A stretch of DNA of 15,068 nt from Candidatus Heimdallarchaeota archaeon (lineage in GTDB: Archaea > Asgardarchaeota > Heimdallarchaeia > Heimdallarchaeales > Heimdallarchaeaceae): the NCBI GenBank assembly GCA_016839985.1, contig JAEOTG010000052.1, positions 1-15,068 of the forward strand, read 5' to 3'. Position 1 is the first letter of the stretch, and each line of letters starts with the position of its first letter. Made by a program: the position numbers and the translations under genes. Below, one piece after another: positions 5,955 through 12,386 of this stretch. Below the pieces are notes generated by a model. That model was not told the DNA's origin, did no database searches, and saw only the letters and a list, made by a program, of their open reading frames with translations.

Positions 5955-8087
5955 TTACATTTCATTTAGTGTTATTTTTACATCTAGAGCTGATACACCT
6001 TCGTTTTCTTCATAAACAAAGAATGGATTTACATCAAGTTCTTTTATTTCAGGAAAATCAGAAACAAGTAATGATATTCTAAGCAATGTATCTATAATTG
6101 CATCAATATCTGATGGAGATTCTCCTCTTACTCCTTTTAGTAATGTAAATATCTTTGTTTGTTCAAGCATTTTAGTTGCTTCTAGTTTAGTTAAGGGGGC
6201 AAGACCAAATGCTACATCTTTAAAGAAATTAGTATACACTCCCCCCATTCCAACCATAACTAAAGAACCGAATTGTGGATCTTTCAATGAACCAACAATT
6301 AATTCTCGTCCTGTTTTTTCCATTTTTTGGATATCTACGGCTAGAATTTTCGATTCAGGGTGATGTTTTTTTGCATTCTCAATTATTTCTGTATATGTAT
6401 GAATAGCTTCTTCTTTATTTTTTATATTTAATTTCACTCCCCCAATATCTGTTTTATGAATTATATCTGGACTAGTAATTTTCATAACTACAGGGAAACC
6501 TATTTCCTCTGCAAACAGTCCTGCATCCTTTACCGACATTGCTAATTTAGTTGGTGGTGTTTGAATTCCATATGCTCTGGCAACTTCAATTGCCTCTGTT
6601 CCTAGAAGATTTACTCTTTCCTCAGATTTCACTTTATTAAAAATCTCTCTCACTCTATCCTTATCTCTAGTTAGGTCGACTTTTTCTTCAGTAGAAGGTC
6701 TTTCTTTTATAATAGCATATTTAACTAAAGCAGCCATAGCTTTAACTCCTCTTTCAGGATGAGGATAACATGGTATTCGATTTTTCTTCAAATAGTAAAT
6801 GCTTGGACCTAAGATTTCCCCTCCAATGAAAATACTAACAATAGGTTTGTTTGGATATTTATTTCTAATTTCAACGAGTTTATCAGCTGTTTCTTGGCCT
6901 TCAGTCATAGCTTGTGGAGTAAGTATAACGATTACTCCATCAATTCCTTCATCTTCTAAAGCTAATTCTAGAATTCGACCATAATCTTCTGCTTGAGCTG
7001 TTCCTAGAGCATCTATAGGGTTATTAAAATTCGCTGCCGGAGGTAAAAAATCTTTCAACTTTTTCTTAAATTCAGACGAGATAGTAGCAAGTTCAAGACC
7101 ATTTCTTTCAGCTTCATCTGTTGCTAAAATCCCTGGACCACCAGCATTAGTTATTATTGCAATTCTATTAGATTTAGGAATAGGCATGTAGCTGAAAGCA
7201 AAAGCCATATCAAATAATTCTTGTGAGTTATCTGCTCGAATAACACCACACTTCTCAAAAGCAACATCATAGGTTGTGTCAGCCCCAGTCATACTACCTG
7301 TGTGAGAAGAAGCTGCTTTTGAGCCAGCCTCTGATCTACCAGATTTAATTACAATTACAGGTTTCTTACGAGTAACTTCATTGCAGACTTCAATAAATTT
7401 GGATCCTCTATTTATGCTTTCTAGATATGCCAATATTGCGAGAGTTTGGTCATCATCAGCTAATGCTTCAATAAAATCTGATTCATCAAGATCTGCTTTG
7501 TTTCCAAGAGAAACAAAACTTGAATATCCAATACCCTCAGCTCTACTCCAATCCAATATACCTGTTAAAAGAGCTCCACTTTGGCTTAGAAATGCAACTT
7601 CACCTTTTATGGGAGAGCGTTCTGCAAAGCTTGCATTAATAGGAGCTGAAGTATCTATAATACCCAAAATATTTGGTCCAACAATTCTAAGTCCATATTT
7701 TTTAGCAATCTCAACAATCTGGTGCTCAAGTTTTGCTCCATCACTTCCTGTTTCCTTGAAACCAGCTGTTATTATTGCTGCATACTTTACACTTTTTTGC
7801 CCTAATTCTTCAATTAAAGAAGGTATAAAACGTGCAGGGATACATATTACAGCTAAATCTATTGTATCAGAGATTTCACTGATATTAGCATAAACCTTTA
7901 CACCTTCTATTTCACCATATTCAGCTGCTTTTGGATTTATTGCATATAGTCTCCCTTTAAAACCACAGTCAACCATGTTTCTTAAAACTGCATAACCCAC
8001 TTTTTTCTTATCAGGACTAGCTCCAATTATAGCAACACTATCTGGGTGAAAAAGTTTATCTAGTTTTTTTAACGCCAGAATTGTCAC
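5955..8087 (-). CDS. ADP-forming acyl-CoA synthetase (acetate-CoA ligase family), fused alpha-beta
   Basis: 710 residues covering both subunits. It interconverts acyl-CoA + ADP + Pi and acid + CoA + ATP, the main substrate-level ATP step of acid-producing archaea. Residues about 10-140 are the CoA-binding Rossmann domain (SVAIIGASPDKKKVG, IVGPNILGI). The two ligase-CoA domains follow, with the phosphohistidine H262 in KAASSHTGSMTGAD and ITNAGGPGILATDEAE near 312-327. Residues about 490-710 form the ATP-grasp domain, with H544 in IIHKTDIGGV and the end motif ELDVNPFFV. The order (alpha then beta in one chain) is common in archaea. The start is GTG at 8087; TAG lies directly upstream in frame, so no earlier start exists. 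The preferred substrate (acetate, branched, aryl) cannot be told. Confidence 0.93.
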   Translation of the reverse strand: MTILALKKLDKLFHPDSVAIIGASPDKKKVGYAVLRNMVDCGFKGRLYAINPKAAEYGEIEGVKVYANISEISDTIDLAVICIPARFIPSLIEELGQKSVKYAAIITAGFKETGSDGAKLEHQIVEIAKKYGLRIVGPNILGIIDTSAPINASFAERSPIKGEVAFLSQSGALLTGILDWSRAEGIGYSSFVSLGNKADLDESDFIEALADDDQTLAILAYLESINRGSKFIEVCNEVTRKKPVIVIKSGRSEAGSKAASSHTGSMTGADTTYDVAFEKCGVIRADNSQELFDMAFAFSYMPIPKSNRIAIITNAGGPGILATDEAERNGLELATISSEFKKKLKDFLPPAANFNNPIDALGTAQAEDYGRILELALEDEGIDGVIVILTPQAMTEGQETADKLVEIRNKYPNKPIVSIFIGGEILGPSIYYLKKNRIPCYPHPERGVKAMAALVKYAIIKERPSTEEKVDLTRDKDRVREIFNKVKSEERVNLLGTEAIEVARAYGIQTPPTKLAMSVKDAGLFAEEIGFPVVMKITSPDIIHKTDIGGVKLNIKNKEEAIHTYTEIIENAKKHHPESKILAVDIQKMEKTGRELIVGSLKDPQFGSLVMVGMGGVYTNFFKDVAFGLAPLTKLEATKMLEQTKIFTLLKGVRGESPSDIDAIIDTLLRISLLVSDFPEIKELDVNPFFVYEENEGVSALDVKITLNEM

Positions 8088-8110
8088 CTAATTTGAGCGA
8101 GACGGGAATT

Positions 8111-8120
8111 AATTTAAGTT
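8111..8120 (-). promoter_or_regulatory. Probable TATA box for the acyl-CoA synthetase
   Basis: Reads AACTTAAATT on the reverse strand, centred about 28 bases before the GTG start at 8087. That is the spacing expected for a leaderless transcript starting at or next to the start codon. It lies in the 74-base gap after Nep1, which points to separate transcription from that gene. Confidence 0.45.
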
Positions 8121-8161
8121 TGTCGTTTGAAAGGCTAACTGCTTCTTGAACTCCTTGAATG

Positions 8162-8902
8162 CTATTCCCAAGCTAAATTCTTATCAGTTTTACCATTTGA
8201 CTTCGAAAGAAAATTTTCCTCAAACAATTGCTGACTTGCAAGTATTTGAGATACAACAGCAAAAAGGTCTAATCCTTCCTCATAAATGGCGATTTTTTTA
8301 TCAACCAAATCATGTGGAAGTGATTCGATTTCACCGTGAGGAAAAGCACCGAATATTAATAATGGATTTGTCGCTTCATAAATTAGTTTTGAATAGTTAG
8401 AAGAAGAAAGCTGTTCACCTTTCACGCTAAATTCTATAACTAAATCGTGTTCTAGACGTAATTTTTGAATTAATTCAGGTAAAGACGATTCAGCTAAAGC
8501 CATAAGTGGTTCTGATGTTGTAGGTGGTATTTGGTTATCTTTGAATAATTGTAAAATTAATCCATTAAAGCGATCAACATTCTTAGGTAATCTAATATCT
8601 GGATTAAGGGATATTATTTTGTCATTGACTGTATGAATCATTATATTTAGTCTATTTTCTCTTGCTAATATAGAACCAAAACAAGATAATAATGTAAAAT
8701 GAACTATATCGGGTCTACCTCTTTTGTCCTTATTTGGTAAACTTTCCATTAGATGTCCATGTTGGCTTGCATCAAGCATAATATCTTCGGGCGATTTCTT
8801 TATTTTCGAGAAATATTGTCTAACTTTAATGTCCTTTAACAAATCTTCAGGAAATGGTTCGAGTGATGCTTCAACAAATAAAATAGTTAGAAATTTAGCC
8901 AT
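8162..8902 (-). CDS. nep1: Nep1/Emg1 rRNA pseudouridine N1-methyltransferase
   Basis: 246 residues from the ATG at 8902. Nep1 is a SPOUT-class enzyme that methylates N1 of a pseudouridine in the small-subunit rRNA (helix 35) and assists 30S assembly. Family motifs are LDASQHGHLMESLP at residues 43-56, RGRPDIVHFTLL at 61-72 (rRNA contact region) and the knot segment LLIFGAFPHGE at 181-191. AIYEEGLDLFAVVSQIL follows at about 205-221. The reading frame is open back to a TTG at 8986, but the family starts near MAKFLTILFVEAS and a TATA-like TATAAAAC lies inside the extension, so 8902 is chosen. About 20 C-terminal residues past the fold are polar and probably disordered. Confidence 0.92.
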   Translation of the reverse strand: MAKFLTILFVEASLEPFPEDLLKDIKVRQYFSKIKKSPEDIMLDASQHGHLMESLPNKDKRGRPDIVHFTLLSCFGSILARENRLNIMIHTVNDKIISLNPDIRLPKNVDRFNGLILQLFKDNQIPPTTSEPLMALAESSLPELIQKLRLEHDLVIEFSVKGEQLSSSNYSKLIYEATNPLLIFGAFPHGEIESLPHDLVDKKIAIYEEGLDLFAVVSQILASQQLFEENFLSKSNGKTDKNLAWE

Positions 8903-8951
8903 TAGTAACCAAGTATAACTGTTTACGAAGTGATTTTTCAACTTTACTGAT

Positions 8952-8959
8952 GTTTTATA
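8952..8959 (-). promoter_or_regulatory. Probable TATA box for Nep1
   Basis: TATAAAAC on the reverse strand predicts transcription from about 8930 and a 28-base leader to the ATG at 8902. It falls inside the longer open frame, so it argues against the 28-residue N-terminal extension. Confidence 0.45.
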
Positions 8960-9020
8960 CAAAATTCCAAAATATAGACAAACCAAAATCGCTAAAAGGA
9001 TTCATTCTGAACGGAAAACA

Positions 9021-9725
9021 ATGCAAAAGTGCTATTTAGTAGAGTATGAAACTCTTGAATACAGAAAGTCTCTCAAATTACAAAACCAGATAAGAGAATT
9101 AAAAGAAAACAATAGAGACTTTGATGATTTCCTGTTAGTCCTACAGCATAATCCAATTTTCACTATTGGTAAAAAGGGAACAAGAGAAGACATAATTGCA
9201 CCTACCGATTTACTACAAAAAGAAGGAATTGATGTTTTAGAGGTTAAAAGAGGAGGAGAGGTAACTTATCATGGACCTGGACAGTTAGTTGTTTATTTAC
9301 ATTTGAATCTTACAAGAGCAAGAATAAGTGTAGATGAATTTGTTTGGAAAATGGAAGAAACACTTATTGATTTGTTAGAACTATATGGAATAGAAGGATG
9401 GAGAATGGAAGGTTATCCTGGAGTTTGGGTTAGCCATCAAAAAAGAAAATGGAAGATTGCTGCTATTGGTGCAAGGGCATCAAAGATGATTACATCCCAT
9501 GGACTAGCTCTAAATGTAAACACAAATATGGATCATTTCAAATTAATAATTCCTTGTGGTATAACTGAGTATGAACCAATTTCAATAAAACAAATCTTAG
9601 GAAAAACAATAGATATAAAGAAAGTATATGAGAACTTTGAGAGAATCTATGAAAAAGTTTTCAAAATGAGTTTAGAAAGAATTTCAAGCAAAGAATTAGA
9701 AAAGAGGATAGGAGAAATTGCCTAG
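9021..9725 (+). CDS. lipB: Octanoyl-[carrier protein]:protein N-octanoyltransferase LipB
   Basis: 234 residues, normal length. LipB moves octanoyl from acyl carrier protein to the lipoyl domains of 2-oxoacid dehydrogenases or GcvH. The family signature is present: VKRGGEVTYHGPGQLVVYLHL at about residues 75-95, then the catalytic lysine K145 in WKIAAIGARAS, SHGLALNVNTNMDHF at about 159-173, and the catalytic cysteine C179 in IIPCGI. Lipoate-protein ligases (LplA) lack this Cys/Lys arrangement. The ATG at 9021 is preceded by AACGGAAAACA. The stop overlaps the lipA start by 8 bases, so the two are one operon. Because archaeal acyl carrier protein is scarce, the octanoyl donor here is an open question. 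Confidence 0.93.
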   Translation: MQKCYLVEYETLEYRKSLKLQNQIRELKENNRDFDDFLLVLQHNPIFTIGKKGTREDIIAPTDLLQKEGIDVLEVKRGGEVTYHGPGQLVVYLHLNLTRARISVDEFVWKMEETLIDLLELYGIEGWRMEGYPGVWVSHQKRKWKIAAIGARASKMITSHGLALNVNTNMDHFKLIIPCGITEYEPISIKQILGKTIDIKKVYENFERIYEKVFKMSLERISSKELEKRIGEIA

Positions 9726-10581
9726 TGTCAAAAAACCAGAGTGGTTAAGAATAGGAAGGATGGATAGAGAAAAAATCCAAGAAGTTCAACAACTTCTTCG
9801 TAAATTAAATTTACATACTGTATGTGAAGAATCAATGTGCCCAAACATTGGTAAATGTTTTGAGAAAAAAACTGCAACTTTCCTTATAATGGGAGACATT
9901 TGTACAAGAAATTGCAAGTTTTGTGATATAAAATTTGGAAGACCAGAACCTTTAGATTCTCATGAACCTGACCATCTAGTTAAGGCAGCAAAAAAATTGG
10001 GATTAAAGCATGTTGTAATTACATCAGTTACAAGAGATGATCTTCCAGATGGAGGAGCTTCTCACTTTGCTAAAATTACTGAAAAACTGAGAGAATATGA
10101 TGAAAATATAGTTATAGAACTCTTAATACCAGATTTAAAAGGAAAGGAGGGGGATATAAGAAAGATTATTGAATCTAAGCCTGATATAATTAACCACAAC
10201 ATAGAAGTTGTACCTAGATTGTTTAGAAAAGTCACACCCCAAGCCAATTACGAAAGATCATTAAAACTATTAAAAATGGTCAAAGAGATGGATCCTGCAA
10301 TATACACGAAATCCGGGTTAATGGTCGGTTTAGGTGAAACAAAGGATGAAGTTATTGAATTGATGAAAGATTTAAGGGAAGCTGAATGTGATATTCTAAC
10401 TGTTGGACAATATCTTAAACCTCCAAGTTCTGATTTAGAAATTGAAGAATTTGTTCATCCAAGTATATTCAAAGAATATGAGGAGAGAGCATATGAAATG
10501 GGTTTCCAATTTGTTGCTTCAGCTCCATTTGTAAGAAGCTCATTTAACGCGGAAGAAGCAGACTTTTTGTTAGAGAGCTAA
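9718..10581 (+). CDS. lipA: Lipoyl synthase LipA (radical SAM)
   Basis: 287 residues. LipA inserts two sulfurs into protein-bound octanoyl groups. Both iron-sulfur sites are complete: the auxiliary cluster C36-x4-C41-x5-C47 (CEESMCPNIGKC) and the radical-SAM cluster C62-x3-C66-x2-C69 (CTRNCKFC). The C-terminal RSSF serine motif (VRSSFNAEEA, usually RSSY) supplies the unusual serine ligand of the auxiliary cluster. Other matches are TSVTRDDLPDGGASHFA near 102-118 and GLMVGLGETKDEV. The start is TTG at 9718, inside the end of lipB, with GGAG at 9711-9714 and more GA-rich sequence just upstream. The first radical-SAM reading frame residue context (PSVKKPEWLR) matches the family N-terminus. Its last bases overlap the opposite-strand fragment at 10570. 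Confidence 0.96.
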   Translation: MPSVKKPEWLRIGRMDREKIQEVQQLLRKLNLHTVCEESMCPNIGKCFEKKTATFLIMGDICTRNCKFCDIKFGRPEPLDSHEPDHLVKAAKKLGLKHVVITSVTRDDLPDGGASHFAKITEKLREYDENIVIELLIPDLKGKEGDIRKIIESKPDIINHNIEVVPRLFRKVTPQANYERSLKLLKMVKEMDPAIYTKSGLMVGLGETKDEVIELMKDLREAECDILTVGQYLKPPSSDLEIEEFVHPSIFKEYEERAYEMGFQFVASAPFVRSSFNAEEADFLLES

Positions 10582-10809
10582 ATAAGGATCTTCAATGCTT
10601 CCAGAACCAGGAAAGCCAAGTGTAAGAAAATCACTATCCTTTTCGACAGTTATAAACTCAAAAGAATATGGATGAAGATTTCTTAATTTAATTTTTTGGG
10701 GATTTTCATTGCAAATAAATGAACTATCAAGGAGTCTTATTTCATAGAATGTTACTTGTAATACAAGTAAAAGAAATAACAATGTTAAAATGTTTCTCTT
10801 TGTTTTCAT
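10570..10809 (-). pseudogene. Truncated leader of a secreted NosD-type beta-helix protein
   Basis: A 79-codon frame from the ATG at 10807-10809. Residues 1-20 are Lys/Arg then a leucine-rich stretch (LTLLFLLLVLQ), a plausible signal peptide or anchor. The end, DSDFLTLGFPGSGSIEDPYL, matches the short preamble that typically precedes the first coil of right-handed parallel beta-helix (NosD-like) surface proteins, where PY-[LI] leads into the repeats. Here the frame stops two residues later, with the stop inside the 3' end of lipA. So the beta-helix is missing and the gene is most likely a remnant. A TATA-like box at 10853-10862 lies at normal distance, so it may still be transcribed. A genuine 79-residue secreted peptide is the alternative. 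Confidence 0.6.
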
Positions 10810-10852
10810 TATTCGGGCTCTCTTTGCTTAGTTTCTTCCAGATATTATTCCT

Positions 10853-10862
10853 AAATTATAAA
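10853..10862 (-). promoter_or_regulatory. TATA-like box for the truncated secreted fragment
   Basis: GTTTATAATT on the reverse strand, about 45-50 bases before the ATG at 10809, predicting a leader of roughly 20-25 bases. It closely resembles the TTTATAAT box of the LSm gene. Confidence 0.4.
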
Positions 10863-10992
10863 CTGATTTTTAAGTATTTAAAAACTTATTAAACTATCAA
10901 ACAAAAAGATAAAGATCTTACCAGCATTTGTTAATATAAGATATAAGAACTTAAGCAACGAGAATATTAAACATGTAAAAGAAGAAATAACT

Positions 10993-11148
10993 ATGTTTTG
11001 CAACTACAATCCTTTGTATCTACAAGTTTTATCTATTTTAGAATCCGAGATAATGCCACTTGTACTTATAAATAATAAAAAAAAGAACCCAAAAACAGAC
11101 TTTAAATGGAAGAATATAGCAGATTGGATGGAGAAGGTTTGTGTTTAG
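10993..11148 (+). CDS. Small hypothetical ORF or gene remnant beside a tRNA 3' end
   Basis: A 51-residue frame, MFCNYNPLYLQVLSILESE then a Lys/Asn-rich stretch, then DFKWKNIADWMEKVCV. I do not recognise it. The frame is open for 37 further codons upstream (from 10882), giving 88 stop-free codons in DNA of about 70% AT, which is longer than expected by chance. Those upstream codons contain no ATG, GTG or TTG. It could therefore be the C-terminal remnant of a longer gene, or a small gene whose ATG is preceded by GAAATAACT, as in the LSm and eL37 leaders. It ends 7 bases before the 3' end of the opposite-strand tRNA, a common place for integrated elements. Confidence 0.3.
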   Translation: MFCNYNPLYLQVLSILESEIMPLVLINNKKKNPKTDFKWKNIADWMEKVCV

Positions 11149-11194
11149 AAAATGTTGGTGGGGCACGGCGGATTCGAACCACCGACCATCTGGT

Positions 11195-11218
11195 CTCTCA
11201 GTTTTAGCTCATAAAAAT
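11195..11218 (-). other. Canonical 37/38 tRNA intron, 24 bases
   Basis: Exon CTCA (loop 32-35) pairs with intron TGAG just before a 3-base bulge AGA, next to the anticodon stem. A second 3-base bulge, TAA, sits on the other strand. Cutting TA|A and AG|A, as the archaeal splicing endonuclease does in a bulge-helix-bulge, gives exactly the loop CTCATAA. Confidence 0.8.
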
Positions 11219-11232
11219 TATGAGCCAGACGC

Positions 11233-11264
11233 CTACTAGCTAAATGGTACGCAACCATTTAACT
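11233..11264 (-). other. Non-canonical D-arm tRNA intron, 32 bases
   Basis: This segment interrupts the D stem and must be removed to restore GAGC opposite GCTC. It folds into a hairpin, GTTAAATGGT with ACCATTTAGC, loop TGCG. The flanking central helix (GTTA with TAGT, two wobble pairs) and 3-base bulges GAA and AGG form a relaxed bulge-helix-bulge. The outer helix is weak. Confidence 0.75.
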
Positions 11265-11319
11265 TCTAACCAGGCTGAGCTAGTGCCCCTTGTTCTATAT
11301 GTTTTCCCTTTAATCTTTT

Positions 11320-11327
11320 CTTAAATC
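11320..11327 (-). promoter_or_regulatory. Probable TATA box for the CAU tRNA
   Basis: GATTTAAG on the reverse strand lies about 31 bases before the first base of the tRNA at 11289, normal for an archaeal tRNA promoter. The same divergent 127-base gap (11290-11416) also holds the promoter of the isomerase gene. Confidence 0.45.
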
Positions 11328-11406
11328 TTTCTTTTCATTCTTAACAAAAATTGGTCTAACCACAATTCTTTATTATAGATTAATATAGCTTATTTAATTG
11401 TTATAT

Positions 11407-11411
11407 GGTGA
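11407..11411 (+). promoter_or_regulatory. Shine-Dalgarno site fixing the isomerase start
   Basis: GGTGA lies 5 bases before the TTG at 11417, and is complementary to the archaeal 16S rRNA 3' end (GGAGGTGA core). It supports TTG as the start codon. The upstream ATG at 11405 is in frame but meets TAA at 11414-11416. Confidence 0.6.
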
Positions 11412-11416
11412 TTTAA

Positions 11417-12358
11417 TTGGATACTAGTTTCCTTAAAATTGTAGAAGATATTCAGACTTTACGCATTCAAGGTGCTACTAATATTGCTGTTGAAGGTGTT
11501 AAGGCTTTTGCTTTATTAGCTGAACGACTTGATACTGCATCTTTAGAACCTTTTTTTGATGAATTAGAAAAAGCAAGATATGCCTTAGCAACAGCTAGGG
11601 CAACTGAACCTGCCTTAAGAAATGGATTACGGTATATTATATACAATCTTCATGAAAATGCTTCTACAGTTAAAGAAGCAAAAGAAATTGTTAGTTCAAT
11701 TTCAAATGAATATATCCAGTTACTTAAAGAATCAAAAAAGAAAGTTATCTCATATGGGGCTCATCGTATTAAAGATGGCAGCACTATAATGACTCATTGT
11801 CATTCTTCTCTATCTACTGGAATCATCCTTGAAGCTCATCGACAAGGTAAAGAGATTCAAGTTTTTTGCACAGAAACTCGACCCTTATACCAGGGACGAA
11901 TAACAGCTAAAGAGTTAGTTGATGCAGGAGTTACAACCACACAAGTTGTTGACAGTGCTATGCGGTGGGTCATAAACAGCTATAATGTGGATATAATTAT
12001 AACTGGAGCAGATGCTATAACTAGTCAAGGAACTGTTATAAACAAAATTGGAACCAGATTACTAGCTCTAGCAGCTAAAGAAATGGATGTTCCATTTTAT
12101 TCTGCTATTAATCTTCTAAAATATGATCCTGAGACAAGTATAGGAAAGCTATCCGAAATAGAGATGAGAGCTGCTTCAGAGATATGGGATAAAGCACCTG
12201 ATGGGTTAAATTTTCTAAATCCTGCATTTGAAACAGTATCCCATGATTTAATTGATGGTATCATTTCAGAATCAGGAGTTTTTTCACCATCCATTGTATA
12301 TTTAATCGTAAAGGAAAATTATCCTTTTATGATAATTAGTGAAGAAATGAATAAATAA
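11417..12358 (+). CDS. Ribose-1,5-bisphosphate isomerase (eIF2B-like family)
   Basis: 313 residues, archaeal e2b2 type. It converts ribose-1,5-bisphosphate, made from AMP by AMP phosphorylase, to ribulose-1,5-bisphosphate for RuBisCO. The eIF2B/MTNA fold signatures are seen: THCHSSLSTGIILEAHRQGK at about 128-147 with the catalytic-type cysteine C130, then VFCTETRPLYQGRITAKEL at about 151-169, and IIITGADAITSQGTVINKIGT at about 196-216 with the conserved aspartate D201. RuBisCO is next, 28 bases downstream, which is why I prefer this function over methylthioribose-1-phosphate isomerase or a true eIF2B subunit. The start is TTG at 11417 directly after an in-frame TAA, with GGTGA upstream. The N-terminal helical part (residues 1-110) is present and normal. 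Confidence 0.9.
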   Translation: MDTSFLKIVEDIQTLRIQGATNIAVEGVKAFALLAERLDTASLEPFFDELEKARYALATARATEPALRNGLRYIIYNLHENASTVKEAKEIVSSISNEYIQLLKESKKKVISYGAHRIKDGSTIMTHCHSSLSTGIILEAHRQGKEIQVFCTETRPLYQGRITAKELVDAGVTTTQVVDSAMRWVINSYNVDIIITGADAITSQGTVINKIGTRLLALAAKEMDVPFYSAINLLKYDPETSIGKLSEIEMRAASEIWDKAPDGLNFLNPAFETVSHDLIDGIISESGVFSPSIVYLIVKENYPFMIISEEMNK

Positions 12359-12386
12359 TCAAAATTATTACGAAAAGTGAGAAATT

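Larger units (their letters stand above)
10810..11155. other. 346-base gap, mostly AT-rich, no confident gene
   Basis: Between the secreted-fragment start and the tRNA 3' end. The left 70 bases hold that fragment's promoter. The middle is very AT-rich with several TATA-like strings (TTAATATAAG near 10930). One frame on the plus strand is open for 88 codons (10882-11145) without a standard start codon until ATG 10993. I see no repeat, hairpin or RNA gene. The stretch may be decayed DNA. Confidence 0.5.
11156..11289 (-). tRNA. tRNA with CAU anticodon (elongator Met or Ile2), two introns
   Basis: Read on the reverse strand. The acceptor is GGGGCAC with GTGCCCC, discriminator A, CCA encoded at 11156-11158. 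The D-stem 5' strand is GCTC with loop AGCCTGGTTA. The anticodon stem is TCTGG/CCAGA and the T arm is GGTGG-TTCGAAT-CCGCC. A standard 75-base tRNA (plus CCA) results only if two segments are removed: 11233-11264 (32 bases, interrupting the D-stem 3' strand between GA and GC) and 11195-11218 (24 bases, at the usual 37/38 site). The spliced anticodon loop is CTCATAA. The strong G1-C72 pair and lack of the GGG/CCC anticodon-stem pairs argue against an initiator. Met versus lysidine/agmatidine-type Ile2 cannot be settled by eye. TTTAAG at 11320-11327 is a suitable promoter element. Confidence 0.9.

Noticed and set aside
6799..7893. Plus-strand frames of 61 and 170 codons
   Set aside because: Antisense to the acyl-CoA synthetase, whose motifs are intact; no recognisable motif in the shadow.
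8903..8986. 28-residue N-terminal extension of Nep1 from TTG
   Set aside because: Family starts near MAKFL; a TATA-like box lies within the extension and the residues do not look conserved.
11195..11232. Palindrome around TTATGAGC/GCTCATAA as a terminator
   Set aside because: It is the tRNA anticodon region pairing with its intron.
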